DNA from: Pseudeuparius sepicola
Taxonomy: Eukaryota > Arthropoda > Insecta > Coleoptera > Anthribidae
Reading direction: 5' to 3'
Assembly: GCA_963920635.1 (NCBI GenBank)
Contig: OY987299.1
Span: 18,465,401 to 18,529,400, forward strand
DNA: 64,000 nt
Shown piece by piece: positions 1 through 12,049 of this stretch; positions within the stretch are counted from its first letter, which is position 1; each line of letters begins with the position of its first letter. The position numbers and the translations under genes were made by a program. Below the pieces are notes generated by a model. It was not told the origin of the DNA and did not search any database. It saw only the letters and a program-made list of their open reading frames with translations.

Positions 1-2
1 TA

Positions 3-326
3 CTGAAAGATTATTTAACTGACGGCATGAGTGTTCGAGATATGGCAAAATTATTGCTGCAGAAATATGGTGTCCTTGAAAGAGATTTTGACGAAGTTAT
101 TACATTGCTTCTTTTATTCTTGACTTTGCCTGTAACAGTTTCCACAGCTGAAAGATCATTTAGTAAATTAAAGACATTAAAAAAATATTTAAGAAATACT
201 ACAAGTCAACATAGACTGCATGATCTTTCGATTTTAGCAATTGAGCAAAAAGCAGCATCCAGTATGGACATTCATGATCTTGTCAAACAATTTGCTGTGT
301 GTAAAGCGAGAAAGAAACGATTCTAA
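3..326 (+). CDS. hAT transposase C-terminal end (partial, 5' cut by window)
   Basis: The reading frame is open from the left window edge to the TAA at 324-326, so only the last ~107 residues are seen. The segment VSTAERSFSKLKTLKKYLR followed by 'RLHDLSILAIEQ' is the hallmark of the hAT-family dimerisation domain, which lies at the C-terminus of hAT transposases and of domesticated zinc-finger relatives. The family cuts and pastes DNA with 8-bp target duplications. The catalytic core and BED finger lie outside the window, so activity cannot be judged. Three non-coding elements with hAT-type 8-bp duplications occur nearby (3796, 6219, 36598), so such a transposase may have mobilised them; that link is inference. 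The ATG at 27 is internal, not the start. Confidence 0.8.
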   Translation: MKDYLTDGMSVRDMAKLLLQKYGVLERDFDEVITLLLLFLTLPVTVSTAERSFSKLKTLKKYLRNTTSQHRLHDLSILAIEQKAASSMDIHDLVKQFAVCKARKKRF

Positions 327-1445
327 ACAATTCTTTCCGATCGGTAAATTTAATTTTTCTACTCCTATACTAGTAACATACCTATTAAGTAACGGTTTAG
401 GTTATATACGTAAGTCCTTTGTTACGAACACCGACACGTAATGACTGACACGTAATAAAAAAATTACATATCTGTTCTTAATTAAAACACAATTATCACG
501 GGTGCCTTGTTAGCGCGGCATCCGCGCCCTCATAGCAACCAACCATAACATACTAATTGTTGCCTGTCAGATAATCAGAAGTATAGTTTATATATTATAA
601 TAGTTTTTCTTTCGAAGAAGAAAAATTATATACAAAACTCGAATTGTAAGCTTATTACATACTCGTGGAATTACAGCATTCGCCGCTGCGCGGCTCTTGC
701 GCAGCTTTTCCACTCATACGTATTAAGCTCTTTACAACTCTCGCTATGTAATATACTATTACTTATTTACTAATAGTCAATATTATTCTTGACATGAGTT
801 CCTTTGATGTTATCTGAATTCAGAATTTTATTTTATTACCTAAGTAGTTTATGGGCGAAAAGTGGGTTTTTCGTAAATTAATCGAAAATTACTGCATTTA
901 GGTGTAGGAAACCTTACACAAAGTTGTCATCATTTTTAGTGGCGAATAAGATCGCATTAAAAAAATGGGGGTTTCCATTTGAAAATTTCGAGATTTAAGC
1001 ACATTTTGAATGTAATTTTTATTCATATTTTGTGAACACCCTGTATAATAACGGATTTATTTCTCAGCAGAGATCACTAAGTCAGGGCTTCTTTTACACG
1101 ATGCCAAAAATTCGTTTTGAAATTTCGCGGTTTCCTCGTATAAATTGCTAATTGACTTTAGGTCTGCACCTGTAATTTTTTTCGGAAAAATGCAAATATC
1201 TCAAAAATGCAATAATATATTAGTTGAGCAGCGCCCATCGGCATTGGTGAGGTGCCAAATTTTCAGAATTTTCCTTCTTTTAGTTTTCCATATATAGATC
1301 GATGCAGTTCGTGGTGGGCCACCCTGTATATATAGGCTTCCGTAGTTACCCATGAAATTAATAAGGCTAATTTTTGATAGTTGTGCTAGATTATTTTTGA
1401 TGGCAATAAATATCTATTAAAACTTTCTTCCTACCAAGGTATATA
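327..1445. other. Non-coding: 3' flank of hAT element and AT-rich TE debris
   Basis: No credible gene. A GC-rich imperfect palindrome (gcgcggcatccgcgc) lies near 513-527. Decayed ends reading 'gaacaccctgtataat' (~1034-1049) and 'ccaccctgtatatata' (~1320-1335) show remnants of foldback elements of the type found throughout the window. Confidence 0.5.
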
Positions 1446-2661
1446 CAGGGTGTCCAACTTTAAAACTGTACAAATCCGTAAAATCTTCATTTTTGGAGAT
1501 AATCGCCTAAACTTTTTTTTGCTTAAAAGGCCTTCAAAAACCGCTTCTTTTGACCCTCCTGCCATTTTCAAAATGCAAATCCAGGGCCGGCTGCGATTTT
1601 TTTATACCCCCGATTTTCACGAAAACCATTTAGCGATTTTTTTATTTAAAATCTGACCCCCACAGCGTTAATAGCACACCCCAAAATCCCTATATACCAA
1701 ATTTGAGCAAAAAATATACAGGGAGTTCCATTCTGCTAGGTGTCAAAGTTGAGCAAAATAGACATTTTAAATTCATCTGGCCCTTCAAAACAGTTGAATG
1801 GTCAACAGGACCACTCAAAATATTGGTGTGAAAATATTTACTACAAAAATATACAGGGTTTTTTTTTCTGAGCCATCTCAAAATTCTGAAATTTTATTAA
1901 ACTTATACGGATCAAGAGTGCTCTGGAATCATTGAAAAAATATTGATAAACAAAAAAGTAATGTATTTCTTTACAAAATGCCAACTAATAAATGAAAACA
2001 ATTTAAATTATTGGACTTTTCTCAACAAAGTCACTGTCTAAGATGAAACATTTTCTGTGCGTTTCCTGTTGTGGCACACCAGCCACCTTAACTAATACCT
2101 ATGGACTTACTAACTGGCAGGCTTCTGTATTTTTTAGATTTAGTTCATTTATAGTGTGTGGAGCGGTTTTGATATACTCGATTTTTGACCCGTATAAGGT
2201 CCAAAAATTCAGTAATTTGAGATGGCACAGATAAGAACACTCTGTATATTTTGTATTGGACCTTTGCACACCAACACCTTGAGTGGTCCTGTTGACCATT
2301 CAACTGTTTTGAAGGGATTCCATGGCACACTTGACTCGCCAGATGCCTATTTTACTCAACTTTGACACCCCGCAGAATGGAACTCCCTGTATATTTTTTG
2401 CTCAAATTTGATATATGGGGGTTTTGGGGTGTTCTGATTAACGCTGTGGTGTCAAATTTTAAATAAAAGAATCGCTAAATGGTTTTCGTGAAAATCGGGG
2501 GTATAAAAAATCACAGCCGGACCTGGATTTGCATTTTGAAAATTGCAGGAAGGTCAAAAGAAGGGGTTTTTGAAGGCCTTTCAAACAAAAAAAAGTTTAG
2601 GCGATTATCTCCAAAAATGAAGATTTTACGGATTTGTACCGTTTTAAAGTTGGACACCCTG
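1446..2661. mobile_element. Foldback (long-TIR) non-autonomous element, family FB-1
   Basis: The element begins CAGGGTGTCCAAC and ends GTTGGACACCCTG, with TA directly outside each end (1444-1445 and 2662-2663), as for Tc1/mariner-type insertion. The two arms (about 1446-1890 and 2215-2661) are imperfect reverse complements for roughly 450 bp, leaving a loop of about 330 bp. The loop at about 1912-2070 is the same sequence as the ~162-bp tandem unit at 41007-41467. No transposase is encoded; the ORFs inside are by-products of the arms. Other copies: 30570 (one arm), 40538 (one arm), 47067-47858 (both arms). Confidence 0.85.
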
Positions 2662-2666
2662 TATAT

Positions 2667-3787
2667 GAAGGTTATGACATTCGACGACTTGGAAGGGAAG
2701 GGGGGTGAGAGAGGTAAGGGGACGAAAAGGTGAATTTAAGTTGGTAGCATTTTCACATAAAGGGCACTTTACTGGTGCGAAAAATTATTTTTTTTCAAAA
2801 TTTCCAAGACACATGATTTTTCGAATCTAGAAACCCATTTGGTAAGTTTTATGACAAAATGTTATTAGGGAAAATTGTTCATAATTAAAACCTGTGTAGG
2901 TATGGAAAATTTCAAGAACTTAGACCTACTTTAATTTTCTACTGCTAAAAAAACGCTCGAAAATGAATTTTTCAAAAACGGTACCCACATTTTTCGATAG
3001 AAAGTCAAAAATACTTTTATCTTAAAATTGGTTGTGAAATTGAATGGAAGTAAAAAAATTACTTTTCCAGTGGCGTACCATTTTTTTATTAAAAAATATG
3101 ACGGTTGACCCCCGTGTCTCCGGCACTGGTGGAAGTAGGGAGGTCAAATTATGTTTAATTTATAGCACTTAATGTGTGTCTAAACTGTGCGAAATATGTC
3201 TGCCATAGCTGTCGTCCTTTAGGAAAAATAAAAGAAAAGTAAAAAATGAACTCCTAGCGGATTTCGATACATGTTTATATGAAAAAAAATCTCCTTTTCT
3301 GAAATTTTCTAGCAGTTTTTAAAGTATTGCTGATAAAGTTTGGACCACCCTGCATATAGTAGGCTAAAATAATCAAGCTGCTGAAGATGTCAATTTCTAC
3401 GTAACTCACAGAGGGCGTCATTTACTCGTAGTTTTTTCGATATCACTTTCTTATGGTCTTGCAAATTTATCATTTTAGTGCATCTTTTCAACAATTCGAA
3501 CCAAAAAAGGTACCTAGGTTCCTATTCCTATATCACCTCTTAAAAGTCGAAACAGTCAATATAATAGCATTTCAGTGTTAAGTAAATGTAAAAATTCAAT
3601 ACGCAGACCCGACAACGCGACAACAACATAACATTTGTAATGTGGATGGGTGGATGGATGGCAGCACAGCATTAGGTAAGGGAGGGGTAGGGCTAGTTAA
3701 CGTGGTTAAGCCAGAATGCTTGTAACAAAGAATTAGGCTTCTTTTTAATACCTACTACTGTAATGATTTTAAAGGTGCATAATATGT
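2667..3787. other. Non-coding: partial MITE family F and TE debris
   Basis: From 2669 to about 2750 the sequence matches the left half of the short TIR element at 56191-56396 (ttatgacattcgacgacttgg against ttaggacattcgaggacttgg). The remainder is AT-rich with a decayed end 'ggaccaccctgcatata' near 3343. I see no gene. Confidence 0.5.
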
Positions 3788-3795
3788 GTGATTAC

Positions 3796-4493
3796 CTCAG
3801 ACTAATGAATAAAGGGGACACCGCATTATAGCGGCTTTATACAGATGTAAACAGTAAGCTGAACCCTCTCACTTTATGAAAGAGATAAATGTATTTACAA
3901 ATACTACCTATGGAACGAAATATTCTCTTTTTTCACTTTAGAGGAAAGGCACTTGCACTTTATGCACCTTTTTACTATTTTTTTAATATTTTAAACTTGG
4001 AACCGCACGAAAAACTCGAATTTAGCGTTTGTTCTCTGGTAAAACTAAGCAAATACCGAAGCACATACCAAAACAAACAAAATGGAAAACAAACAATTTG
4101 AGCAAGCGCTAACTTTGGTCCCTGTCAAACTGCCGCAACGATGCCGATTAATGCGAAGGCAAAGAGTAATGGGTGTTCTCTACTATAACCATTTTGTCAA
4201 TAATAAAACACCTACATAATCTTTCTTGAACACGAAAAGGTTGTTTTACTTTACTGTTCCGCCTGAATTTTATAAGTGGGGGCAATTTTACGTTCAATGC
4301 ATCTACTAAAGAAATTGCCGGTTTTACTTATGATATTCCTATAGTTATTGTTACTCTTAAATGTGACAACATGTTTGGGGCAGGTCAGTAAAGGACCAAT
4401 ATTTGTAAACATGGGGATAGATAAACAACTATGCCTGTCAACAATTCACTTAAATTTGTAAACAAATTCGTCCCCTTTATTCATTAGTCTGAG
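3796..4493. mobile_element. hAT-type MITE with 8-bp target-site duplication
   Basis: The ends are CTCAGACTAATGAATAAAGG and its reverse complement. The 8 bp GTGATTAC are repeated exactly at 3788-3795 and 4494-4501, which is the hAT signature. Length is 698 bp with no transposase. A second copy in the opposite orientation lies at 60532-61217. Confidence 0.9.
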
Positions 4494-4539
4494 GTGATTA
4501 CCTATAGCTGCATGGCTCAACTGCAGCCAGCTATCGCTC

Positions 4540-4900
4540 TATTACGTTGAAGACCATTTGAAATCCTTCGAAGCCCCAAACGATAGAACCAAAGTGAGTC
4601 TTATTCATGTTGGATAGAACCGAAACGCCAAGCCGAAGGCCGCTGGTGATTACGCAACGGCGGCGGCGGCAGTGGCTGCTCGCTGCCCACATGATGGTGG
4701 CCCCCGAGCGGGAGGCGCGGCCGCCAACGGACGGGGGGCCGGCCGCCCCGCGGCCCGCCAATCGCACCCGCTGATCCACACCTGTCTTCGCGCGGAAGCG
4801 CGCTTCTTCGCCTGCGGCGGTGCTCCTTCGCTCACGCAACGCAGGTATAAGAACGCGACGTTGGGTGCAGGCTTCAGGAACGAATCAAAAGAACACCTAC
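4540..4900. promoter_or_regulatory. CpG-rich island with TATA-like box
   Basis: A sharp GC/CpG-rich block (densest 4630-4830) interrupts AT-rich DNA. It ends with 'ggtataagaacgcgac' at about 4841-4856, which could be a TATA box. Long ORFs on both strands here are what high GC content produces by chance and show no known domain. It may be a host promoter, a first exon or a conserved non-coding element; none can be decided from this sequence. Confidence 0.4.
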
Positions 4901-6210
4901 CATAGACAAACGCAAAAATAAGATGCACATGACAATACGCGATTGAATATAAGAAATACGCCCCCTGTAGGCTCAATGCTAAACTAAGTCTATGGGCCAT
5001 GCCATTTTGTTGATCCGTATATTATGTTTTCTGTTTTGTTCAAAATCAGTCAAAAAAGCTTTATTTTCAAAGTTGACTAGTATAATAATGTGGTAAATAA
5101 CAACAGTTGAATTCAAATGTTTAAATATTCCCGCCACGCTTGTGCCAAAAAAGAGAGAAGAGTTAAAGAAGAGTTGTTAGAAAATGAAATAAAGCAAGTA
5201 AAATGTGATTTTTATTATGATTACCACGCCCAAAAGGCCTCCCACAGTTATCAGAAGTGGAATTTGAACATGCTAAAGTGTTATGCAGTGTAATTACGAA
5301 GTTTTAGTGCGAGATTCGGACGAAAAACCGTCTTTATTCGATCGCCGAGGTCCTAACCTAAACATTTTTTGTTCGTTTGTTCCTGAAAACATTTTCGAGA
5401 TGGAACAAGTTTCGAATCAATTTAATTTAACCAACAAAGTTCTCTATTTCGAATTCTGCTTTTAGTTCATTTTTAGTTGCCTGTTGCCTTTGCAATTACA
5501 TAAATCATAAACAGTAATGTTTATACTTTATAATAACCGGTAAGTACAGTTTCCCGCGGTGTACCTACTCTAATGTCTGCCCCGATTTTTTTTGAAATTT
5601 TGGCTACCCCTCTATTTTCGAGGTTCCTGAACACGAATCTGACCTCTATTTGTGGTTCTCGGACGTAGTTTCCGAGAAAATGAATTTTCAAATTTCCTTT
5701 GACACCTCACTTTTCATGGCGATATTTGTGGTTATAATCCGGATGAATTTTTACTATATGCAAAATTTGGAAAGATTTGTGCCGTGTTTACGTCCGGCCC
5801 GGCCGCTGTTTTCGCCGCACAATCGGCGGGCGCCGATTGTCGGGGGGGGGGGGGAACTTTTACCTAATAACCAAATAACTTTATGAAGACGACCACAAAA
5901 TATATAGAAGACGACAATAACAATGAACAAGAACAAAGAACAACGCAGTGAAAACCCAAAGTGTGCCCAAAGCTAGAGGTGACAATGGCCCATATAGTTA
6001 GTTCGCATAGTGCCCGTCGGGGCGTTGGCATCTTAAATTCAGTCGCGTATAATTCTAATAATGTAGCACAAACGCGCCATTCACAAGTTCTAATACACCA
6101 ATGACTGTGAAGACTGTTTTTCAACCACTACATTATGCAGTAATGAAGTATAGAAGGCACACAAAATGTTTGAATGTAGGTATTTGTCTCAAATAGTATA
6201 CATAACCATA
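4901..6210. other. Non-coding, AT-rich, with a GC hairpin and poly-G run
   Basis: No gene is supported. At about 5817-5839 a perfect inverted repeat CAATCGGCG-ggc-CGCCGATTG-type hairpin is followed by a run of about 13 G (5841-5853). Confidence 0.5.
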
Positions 6211-6218
6211 GCAGCACT

Positions 6219-7353
6219 CAGAGTTGGGCAAGTAATTAGGCGAAAGTAATTGAACTGTCAATTAATTCCTTTTCATGGAATCGTACTTAGTTGGAATTAC
6301 TTTTGAAATAGAGACAGTAATTGTAATTTAATATCAAGTACTTTTTGAAAAGGAATTGTGCTTGTAATTTAAAATCAATTACTTCTGAGAATTGCAATTC
6401 CTTTTTAAAATTCCTTTAATGCAATTATTACTGTTTCAATTACAATTACTTTTCCAATTACATCAATTACTTCTCCAATTACAATTACTTACACAATCTC
6501 CTCTTGCGGTGCCGGCCGGCGACGGCCCGAGCTGATTAATCGGGGAAACCGGAAACCTGGATTGATTTTGGAAATATTGCAACGTTGTTTGGGCCAACCT
6601 CGCCAACAAAATGCAATGCAAAATAAATGCGTCATCACTAACAAAGTCCGCAATAATGTTTTCTTTCTAATGCCACTCCCATTTACTATTTACGTGTCAC
6701 TGGCAAGTCATAACAATTGTTCTGTATTCTCTATCTCTATATTAATAGTCAATTCGTAATGCCTATTGCCTTATATCTTTTGTAAAGCCCATATGGCATG
6801 GCCTTAAGATTTTTTTGTATAAATTTTAAAAGATTTATTTCTCTATTCATGTAGCCGTTTATTTTCAGTTTTATTTTCATAGAAACTGAGCTGTGACTCT
6901 GTGAGGCCATTGTGTTTTTAGACATAGGTATTACTATATTATACCTACTGTTACCTATACTGAATATAATTCGTTTTGTTCATTAAAATACTGTACATTT
7001 TATTTATTTTAATTTGAATATTTGCTATTTACAAAGACACAAATACTAGAATTTTTTTGCATCGCAGAACTAATGCTTAATATAGTTAAGTTATCAGTTA
7101 TGGTTTTTTAAGTAACTAGGTAAGGTAGGTACCTTATTTTGATGTCTAGAAATTTATTAGAAAATAAAGCAAACAAGAAGTAATTGAAAAAGTAATTGTT
7201 CACATCAATTCCAATTCCAAATACAAGTAATTGTAATTGTAATTCTATACATTTCAAAATATCAAAGGAATTGTAATTGGATCTAATTAAATTCCTACAA
7301 AAGTAATTGGAATTGTAATTGGTCAGTTTTTAATTGTAATTGACCCAGCTCTG
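6219..7353. mobile_element. hAT-type foldback MITE with 8-bp duplication
   Basis: The ends are CAGAGTTGGGCAAGTAATT and CAATTACAAT...GACCCAGCTCTG reversed. GCAGCACT is repeated exactly at 6211-6218 and 7354-7361. Both arms are packed with degenerate (G)TAATTG/CAATTAC repeats that can fold on each other, around an AT-rich centre. The CAGAG(C/T)TGGG terminus plus an 8-bp duplication is typical of hAT elements. A GC block 'gccggccggcgacggcccg' sits at 6511-6530. Confidence 0.9.
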
Positions 7354-7580
7354 GCAGCACTGTGGTAAAAAAAAAGAAATAAATTAGAAAAACAAAAAGC
7401 TGCTTATTTTGTGCTTGCTTGTCGCATTATCTACATTATACATTTACATAATCTCCCCATCAGCTTGATTAATGTTATTTAGGTTTTGTTGTCGTTTTTT
7501 TTTGAGACAACCAATTTTTCCATGCGAGTTGCTTTAGGAAAAAAAGAAAAAAGCTGTAGTAGTTGGTAGTCTAAGATTCC

Positions 7581-8245
7581 AAATAAGCTCGACCTACTTT
7601 CATCTATGTAGGTAATTCTAATGAAAGTTATTTTTTTTATAAAACATCATGTATAAACAAACAAATCGCGCATGGATTGCCTATTCATATCCTTGCACAG
7701 CTACCTTTAATTAAAAATTATTAAACTAACTTTTTTCCGCGTTAGAATGTTATTGTTCATGATGAAAACTTGGGTAGGTGCGTGAAAAATTTGAAAAGCC
7801 CAAGCCCACTTTGATTTTGTTCCCTAAAAAACTAAGTTTTCATACCAACAAAGGGACCTTTTTTTGTAGGTTTTACGACAGAATGTTATTGAGGAATCTT
7901 GTTCAGAATGAAAAACTGAGTAGGTTTGCAAAAGTCTAAGCCTAATATATAATTTGTAGCCTGTTTCCCAATTTTTTAGAAGTGTCCTTTCTGTAGCCTT
8001 AAGGAAATTTATTCATGATGAAAACTTGGGTATATAGGAATAAAAATTTTAAAAACGTTTATGGGCACTCTTCTAAAAAAACTTAGTTAAATAATTTTTA
8101 ATTAAAGGTAGCTGTGCAAGGATAGATATATGATTTGGCAACCCATGCACGATTTGTTTGTTAATACATTATCTGTTATAAAAAAAAAAACTTTCTGTAG
8201 GAATTAGGAATACAGATGATGAGGGTAAGTTGAGCTTATTCGAGA
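7581..8245. mobile_element. Foldback element, family FB-2
   Basis: Arms of about 165 bp (7581-7745 and 8085-8245) are imperfect reverse complements, both including 'ccttgcacagctacctttaa' and 'aacaaacaaatcg'. Exact ends are not visible. Inner sequence resembles that of the foldback at 34375-35049 (shared 'gttcagaatgaaaaactgag'). A related decayed copy is at 21735-22215. Confidence 0.65.
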
Positions 8246-10379
8246 TCTTGTACGAAGGTATAGATGTAGATAGCTTACCTAATTGTCTAGAACTGTCAAA
8301 GCATCAAACCACAACCTTCTCAAACTTTACAAGCCCTGTCCAAACATGTGGCAACGCCGCAGCGGGACGGTTCAACGGGTCTATGCAGTCTAGAGCAGTC
8401 TGAACTTTGGCTTAGTTTATCTTTTCTAATAAACGTTCAACCCTCTTTTTAATTATAATTAGATACATTTGTGACCTTCGTTTTAATAATTCAATAATTG
8501 GGTACCTAAGTAAGTAGGCACGTTTGTTTAACAGACAATAAAAGCTGTAACAAGTAACAAAATATACACATGGAAGTAGTATTTATAATAAGTATACGAT
8601 TCCTGGTGTGGATAGGTACATTTTCGACAAATAATATGGTAAATTTGGGCAAATAGAAGGAACTACCTTTTGTTGTAAGTCGAATTTTTGTGAGAATTTT
8701 TCGCAAAGTGCGCTGTCCGGCAAATGATGATTACCTCTCTTCCCTTACGGTTAAATTTTCATAAAAATACAAACAACAAGCGAACAAAGAACTGCATGTT
8801 GTGAAGGAGAATAATAATCTCTTGTGATTGAAATGGCAGTTAGGGTCAATTTCATAATACATTCAACTAAAATATATTTTGACTTTAAAATTAGGTAAAG
8901 AAACTTTTGCAACAATATTAAACAAATGTTTTGTTTGAAAGCTCCTTTAATTTTAAAGGGTATTTTAGTTTGTCTATGCAATTGGCCCGTAATCATTTCA
9001 TTCGCTTAAATTTTCGTCCTTTGGAAAGCCCAAAACGAATACAAGTCTACCTACCGCCTGCCGTCAAGCAAAGAAAACCTAGCTACTTCAAGTTATTATT
9101 ACGATTTCACTTATAGCCAGTTATATAACTAAGTTCTAGCATCCCTCGGCAATTCTAGGCATCTCGTGGCTTGAAATTGTAAATGCACGATTCTTCACTT
9201 AGAACTTTTATAGAAATGTTTCACTTTTGCACAAACAAAACAAATTTATAAAAAAGCTGTCGCCAGTACTTTGGGCTGTCTGTTTCCACCCAGAGACACA
9301 ATGCCTCGTCGTATAGCAATCTGGCGACGATAGCACTACCCGCACTACACAAATTAATTCTGGTAAATTTCTTGTAAAATCAACTGACAGGGAGTGACAG
9401 ACCACGCCGCGCAGACCCACAAGCCATGTTGCCAGCTTTCTCAACTTTCAGGGCCTTTCCTAGAGTCGGCTGTGATCAAACCTTTATGTGAAAACCAGTT
9501 CTAATAATTCATTGTGATGGTTCTGAAGACTTTGTTTTTAACGACTTGTATTGTGAAAAAATTCAGGGAATTCACAAAATTTCCTGCAAATATTGCAATT
9601 TTTGTATTATTTTTAAATAAATTACGTTTTGAGTAATATTTTTCAAATTTAATTTTTGTGCAAGTTCCCCGTTATAAGAACAAATTTTCATATAAACATG
9701 ACAATGTGTCCAAAAATGCTTCTTTTTCGATGTAAAATCGTTTTTCCCCATAACTTTTTTATTCTTATTATGGGATCAAATTATAGTCGTGTTGCCTTGA
9801 ATCCCCCAAAATTTGGTGTAATTGAGAACAAGATCGTGATCTTTTCCCTATACGATTTTTAAAATACAAATTTAATAAATCCAATTTGTCACGAAACGGC
9901 GATAGATACAAAAATAAGTCCAGAGACACTTTTTGTTCAGATTTAAATGCTCCATCCAAAACTATTACCTACATTAATTTTGTATAGAGCTGTATTACTG
10001 TTTTCTTAAATTTGTCGTACGACTTACCCACATCTCCACCAATGGTTCAATCTAGAGCTTAAAAATAACACATTTAAAAGGATCCTAGCCAAGTATGACG
10101 TGTACCAAGTTTAGTTAAAAATGCTCTACAAATATATAAATATATAATATAATATAATTATAATATAATAACTTATGGAGGAAAAAGACGATTTGAGGAT
10201 CACCACTCTGAAATATGTTAACGAACTTAAGTTACACCCTGTATAGTAGAAGCTTGCTGGACATGTGGAGAGAATAATTTTTGTGAAACATGGGGAAGAA
10301 AGAGACACCTTTGGACAGATTCATATCCTTACGCGTTCTGGAGTTTGGTACTTATGTATGACCATAGCTTAAGGAATAA
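8246..10379. other. Non-coding, AT-rich
   Basis: No gene, RNA or well-bounded element is recognisable. A decayed foldback end 'acaccctgtatagtag' lies near 10227 and a simple (tataa)n stretch at about 10134-10172. Confidence 0.5.
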
Positions 10380-10429
10380 CTAGCTGCGACACTCTCTTTT
10401 TTTACATGCTTTCTGTGGGAGCATTTTAG

Positions 10430-11480
10430 GGGGAGCCAGTTTTGGCGGCGGTGGGGCAGACGGCTGGTTGATTCGACCCGGTTGGACTGCGGACGTGACG
10501 AATCGGACAGGGTCGTATTGCAAAATATTTCAGGTTTAATTTTCAACTCAAAATATTAAGTGAAAAATGAATCATTAGACAAAAAATACTATCTATACGT
10601 TGTAACTAAATACGTGTAATGATTATGCGTGGCTCGTTCAACCAGCCGCTGCACAAGCCTCTCTGCCTTTGCCCATCCTTGGGAGAAAACGTTTAGTCCG
10701 GCCCCGATTATACGCTTCACTCCGGCTTCATTCCGCCAGACTCTGTTTTGACTCCCGCCGGGGGCTCGAGTGTCGCAGCTACCTATTACTTAAGCTATGG
10801 TATGACGAATGTGTTCGATGATATAACTAATGGGGCCAAGTACGAAACCTTGAGGGACTCAGGCTTGTATGGGCGTCACCGCAGAAATGTTATAGCCCCA
10901 CGTCGTAGGCAGGACACAAATTCATCCCTTTTATACATGAAACCCAAAATGCTCGCATTATGTTGTTCCTTCGTTCGGCTACACTACCTATACGATTAAA
11001 ATACAAACTCCTCTAAACCTAATTTAATTTCCTTAACAAATACCATCTTCATCCCCGACCAATTACATAATAGTCTTCGGACCGCGGCTCGCACAGGAAG
11101 CACAATTTAATCCGGGCGTAGGTATCGCCCGCGCGTGAAATCCAGTCCATTCCGTAAATAATTGCCATAATAACTGGTGCAATTGCAGGGCCGCCTTTGT
11201 CGGCGGGCCGGCAAAAGAATTTCAATACCGGCGTTCATTTGTTGCCGCGCGATAATACAATGGCGGGGCCATTAAACAGCGCGCCGGTGCCGCATTGTGC
11301 GGCCTAATGTATTTTTATACACGACGGCTGCGGGCCACCAATGGCGGTGATACTAATTTCCAGGTCCCAGAATCGGAGAACTCTTTCGGACAACGGCGGG
11401 GGCGCGGAACGGGGGGGGGATTCTGTGGAGTCACGGTCGGAGCAGGCCGCCGGCCCATCCGGGGTATATAATCGAAAATG
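10430..11480. promoter_or_regulatory. Cluster of CpG-rich islands
   Basis: GC-rich patches occur at about 10430-10510, 10640-10780 and most strongly 11080-11470, with CpG preserved and several TATA-like strings (for example 'gtatttttatacac', 'gggtatataatcg'). No splice-consistent or domain-bearing ORF is apparent. A host regulatory or conserved non-coding block is possible. It lies immediately outside the left end of the viral cassette. Confidence 0.35.
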
Positions 11481-11631
11481 GTTCGGCGGTCTAATTAAAT
11501 TTAAAAATAGAATTAAAAGTGACGTGTTAAAGCTGCTCTAAACAGAGATTACATGTCATCAGTACCTATTACTCTCCGGTTCAACGAATGTTCATACCTA
11601 CGTCACAACTCCCGTCCTTGTCTTACTCATG

Positions 11632-11712
11632 AATATACGATGGATATCGGTCGTATATCGTCGTATACTCATGAATATACGATGGTATATCGACCGATAT
11701 CCATCGTAAGTA
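11632..11712. repeat. Nested palindrome near cassette end
   Basis: The arms TACGATGGATATCGGTCG and CGACCGATATCCATCGTA enclose a second, smaller imperfect palindrome around 'ctcatgaa'. The right copy has only 'ctcatgaatatacgata' at this point (about 27070-27087), so roughly 66 bp differ between the copies. It may be a hairpin expanded here or collapsed there. Confidence 0.8.
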
Positions 11713-11740
11713 GTAATACAAAGAGAGTACGGGACCACTT

Positions 11741-11985
11741 TGACCTCAGTTGACCCCTTGATCCTGAGAGTCCCCTACGGCCCGAGGTCACGGGAGCAAA
11801 GTGGCTACGTCATGCCCGAGGTCACGTGACGTCACCGGATGACCCCAGTTGACCCCTAGATCCTGATAGGTTAACCTTTGACCTTTGGGCCACGTGTGAC
11901 CCCCAGTTGACCCCCCCCCCCCACTCCAACGACGGGGCAACCCCCACTCCAACGGCTTGGTGGGGTGAGGTTTATATATTCGTGC
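11741..11985 (+). promoter_or_regulatory. Upstream control block and TATA promoter of small gene
   Basis: Three spaced repeats of TGACC(T/C)-CAGT-TGACCC occur at 11741-11756, 11840-11856 and 11897-11913 (half-site spacing 4, 4 and 5). TTAACCTTTGACCTTTGGG at about 11871-11889 reads on the other strand as two AGGTCA-like half-sites one base apart. CACGTG (11823-11828) overlaps TGACGTCA (11827-11834). The TATA box tttatatatt is at 11971-11980, about 25 bp before a possible initiator agcagtt, with the ATG at 12050. The same block exists in the right copy. Nuclear-receptor or bZIP/bHLH binding is inference. Confidence 0.6.
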
Positions 11986-12049
11986 GCAAGAGCAGTTTTC
12001 CCGTTATATACACTTACAATTTCATACAGTCTGATTTGCCGAGTTCAAA

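Noticed and set aside
4531..5000. Arg/Ala-rich ORFs in the CpG island
   Set aside because: Several overlapping frames on both strands without domains, as expected from base composition.
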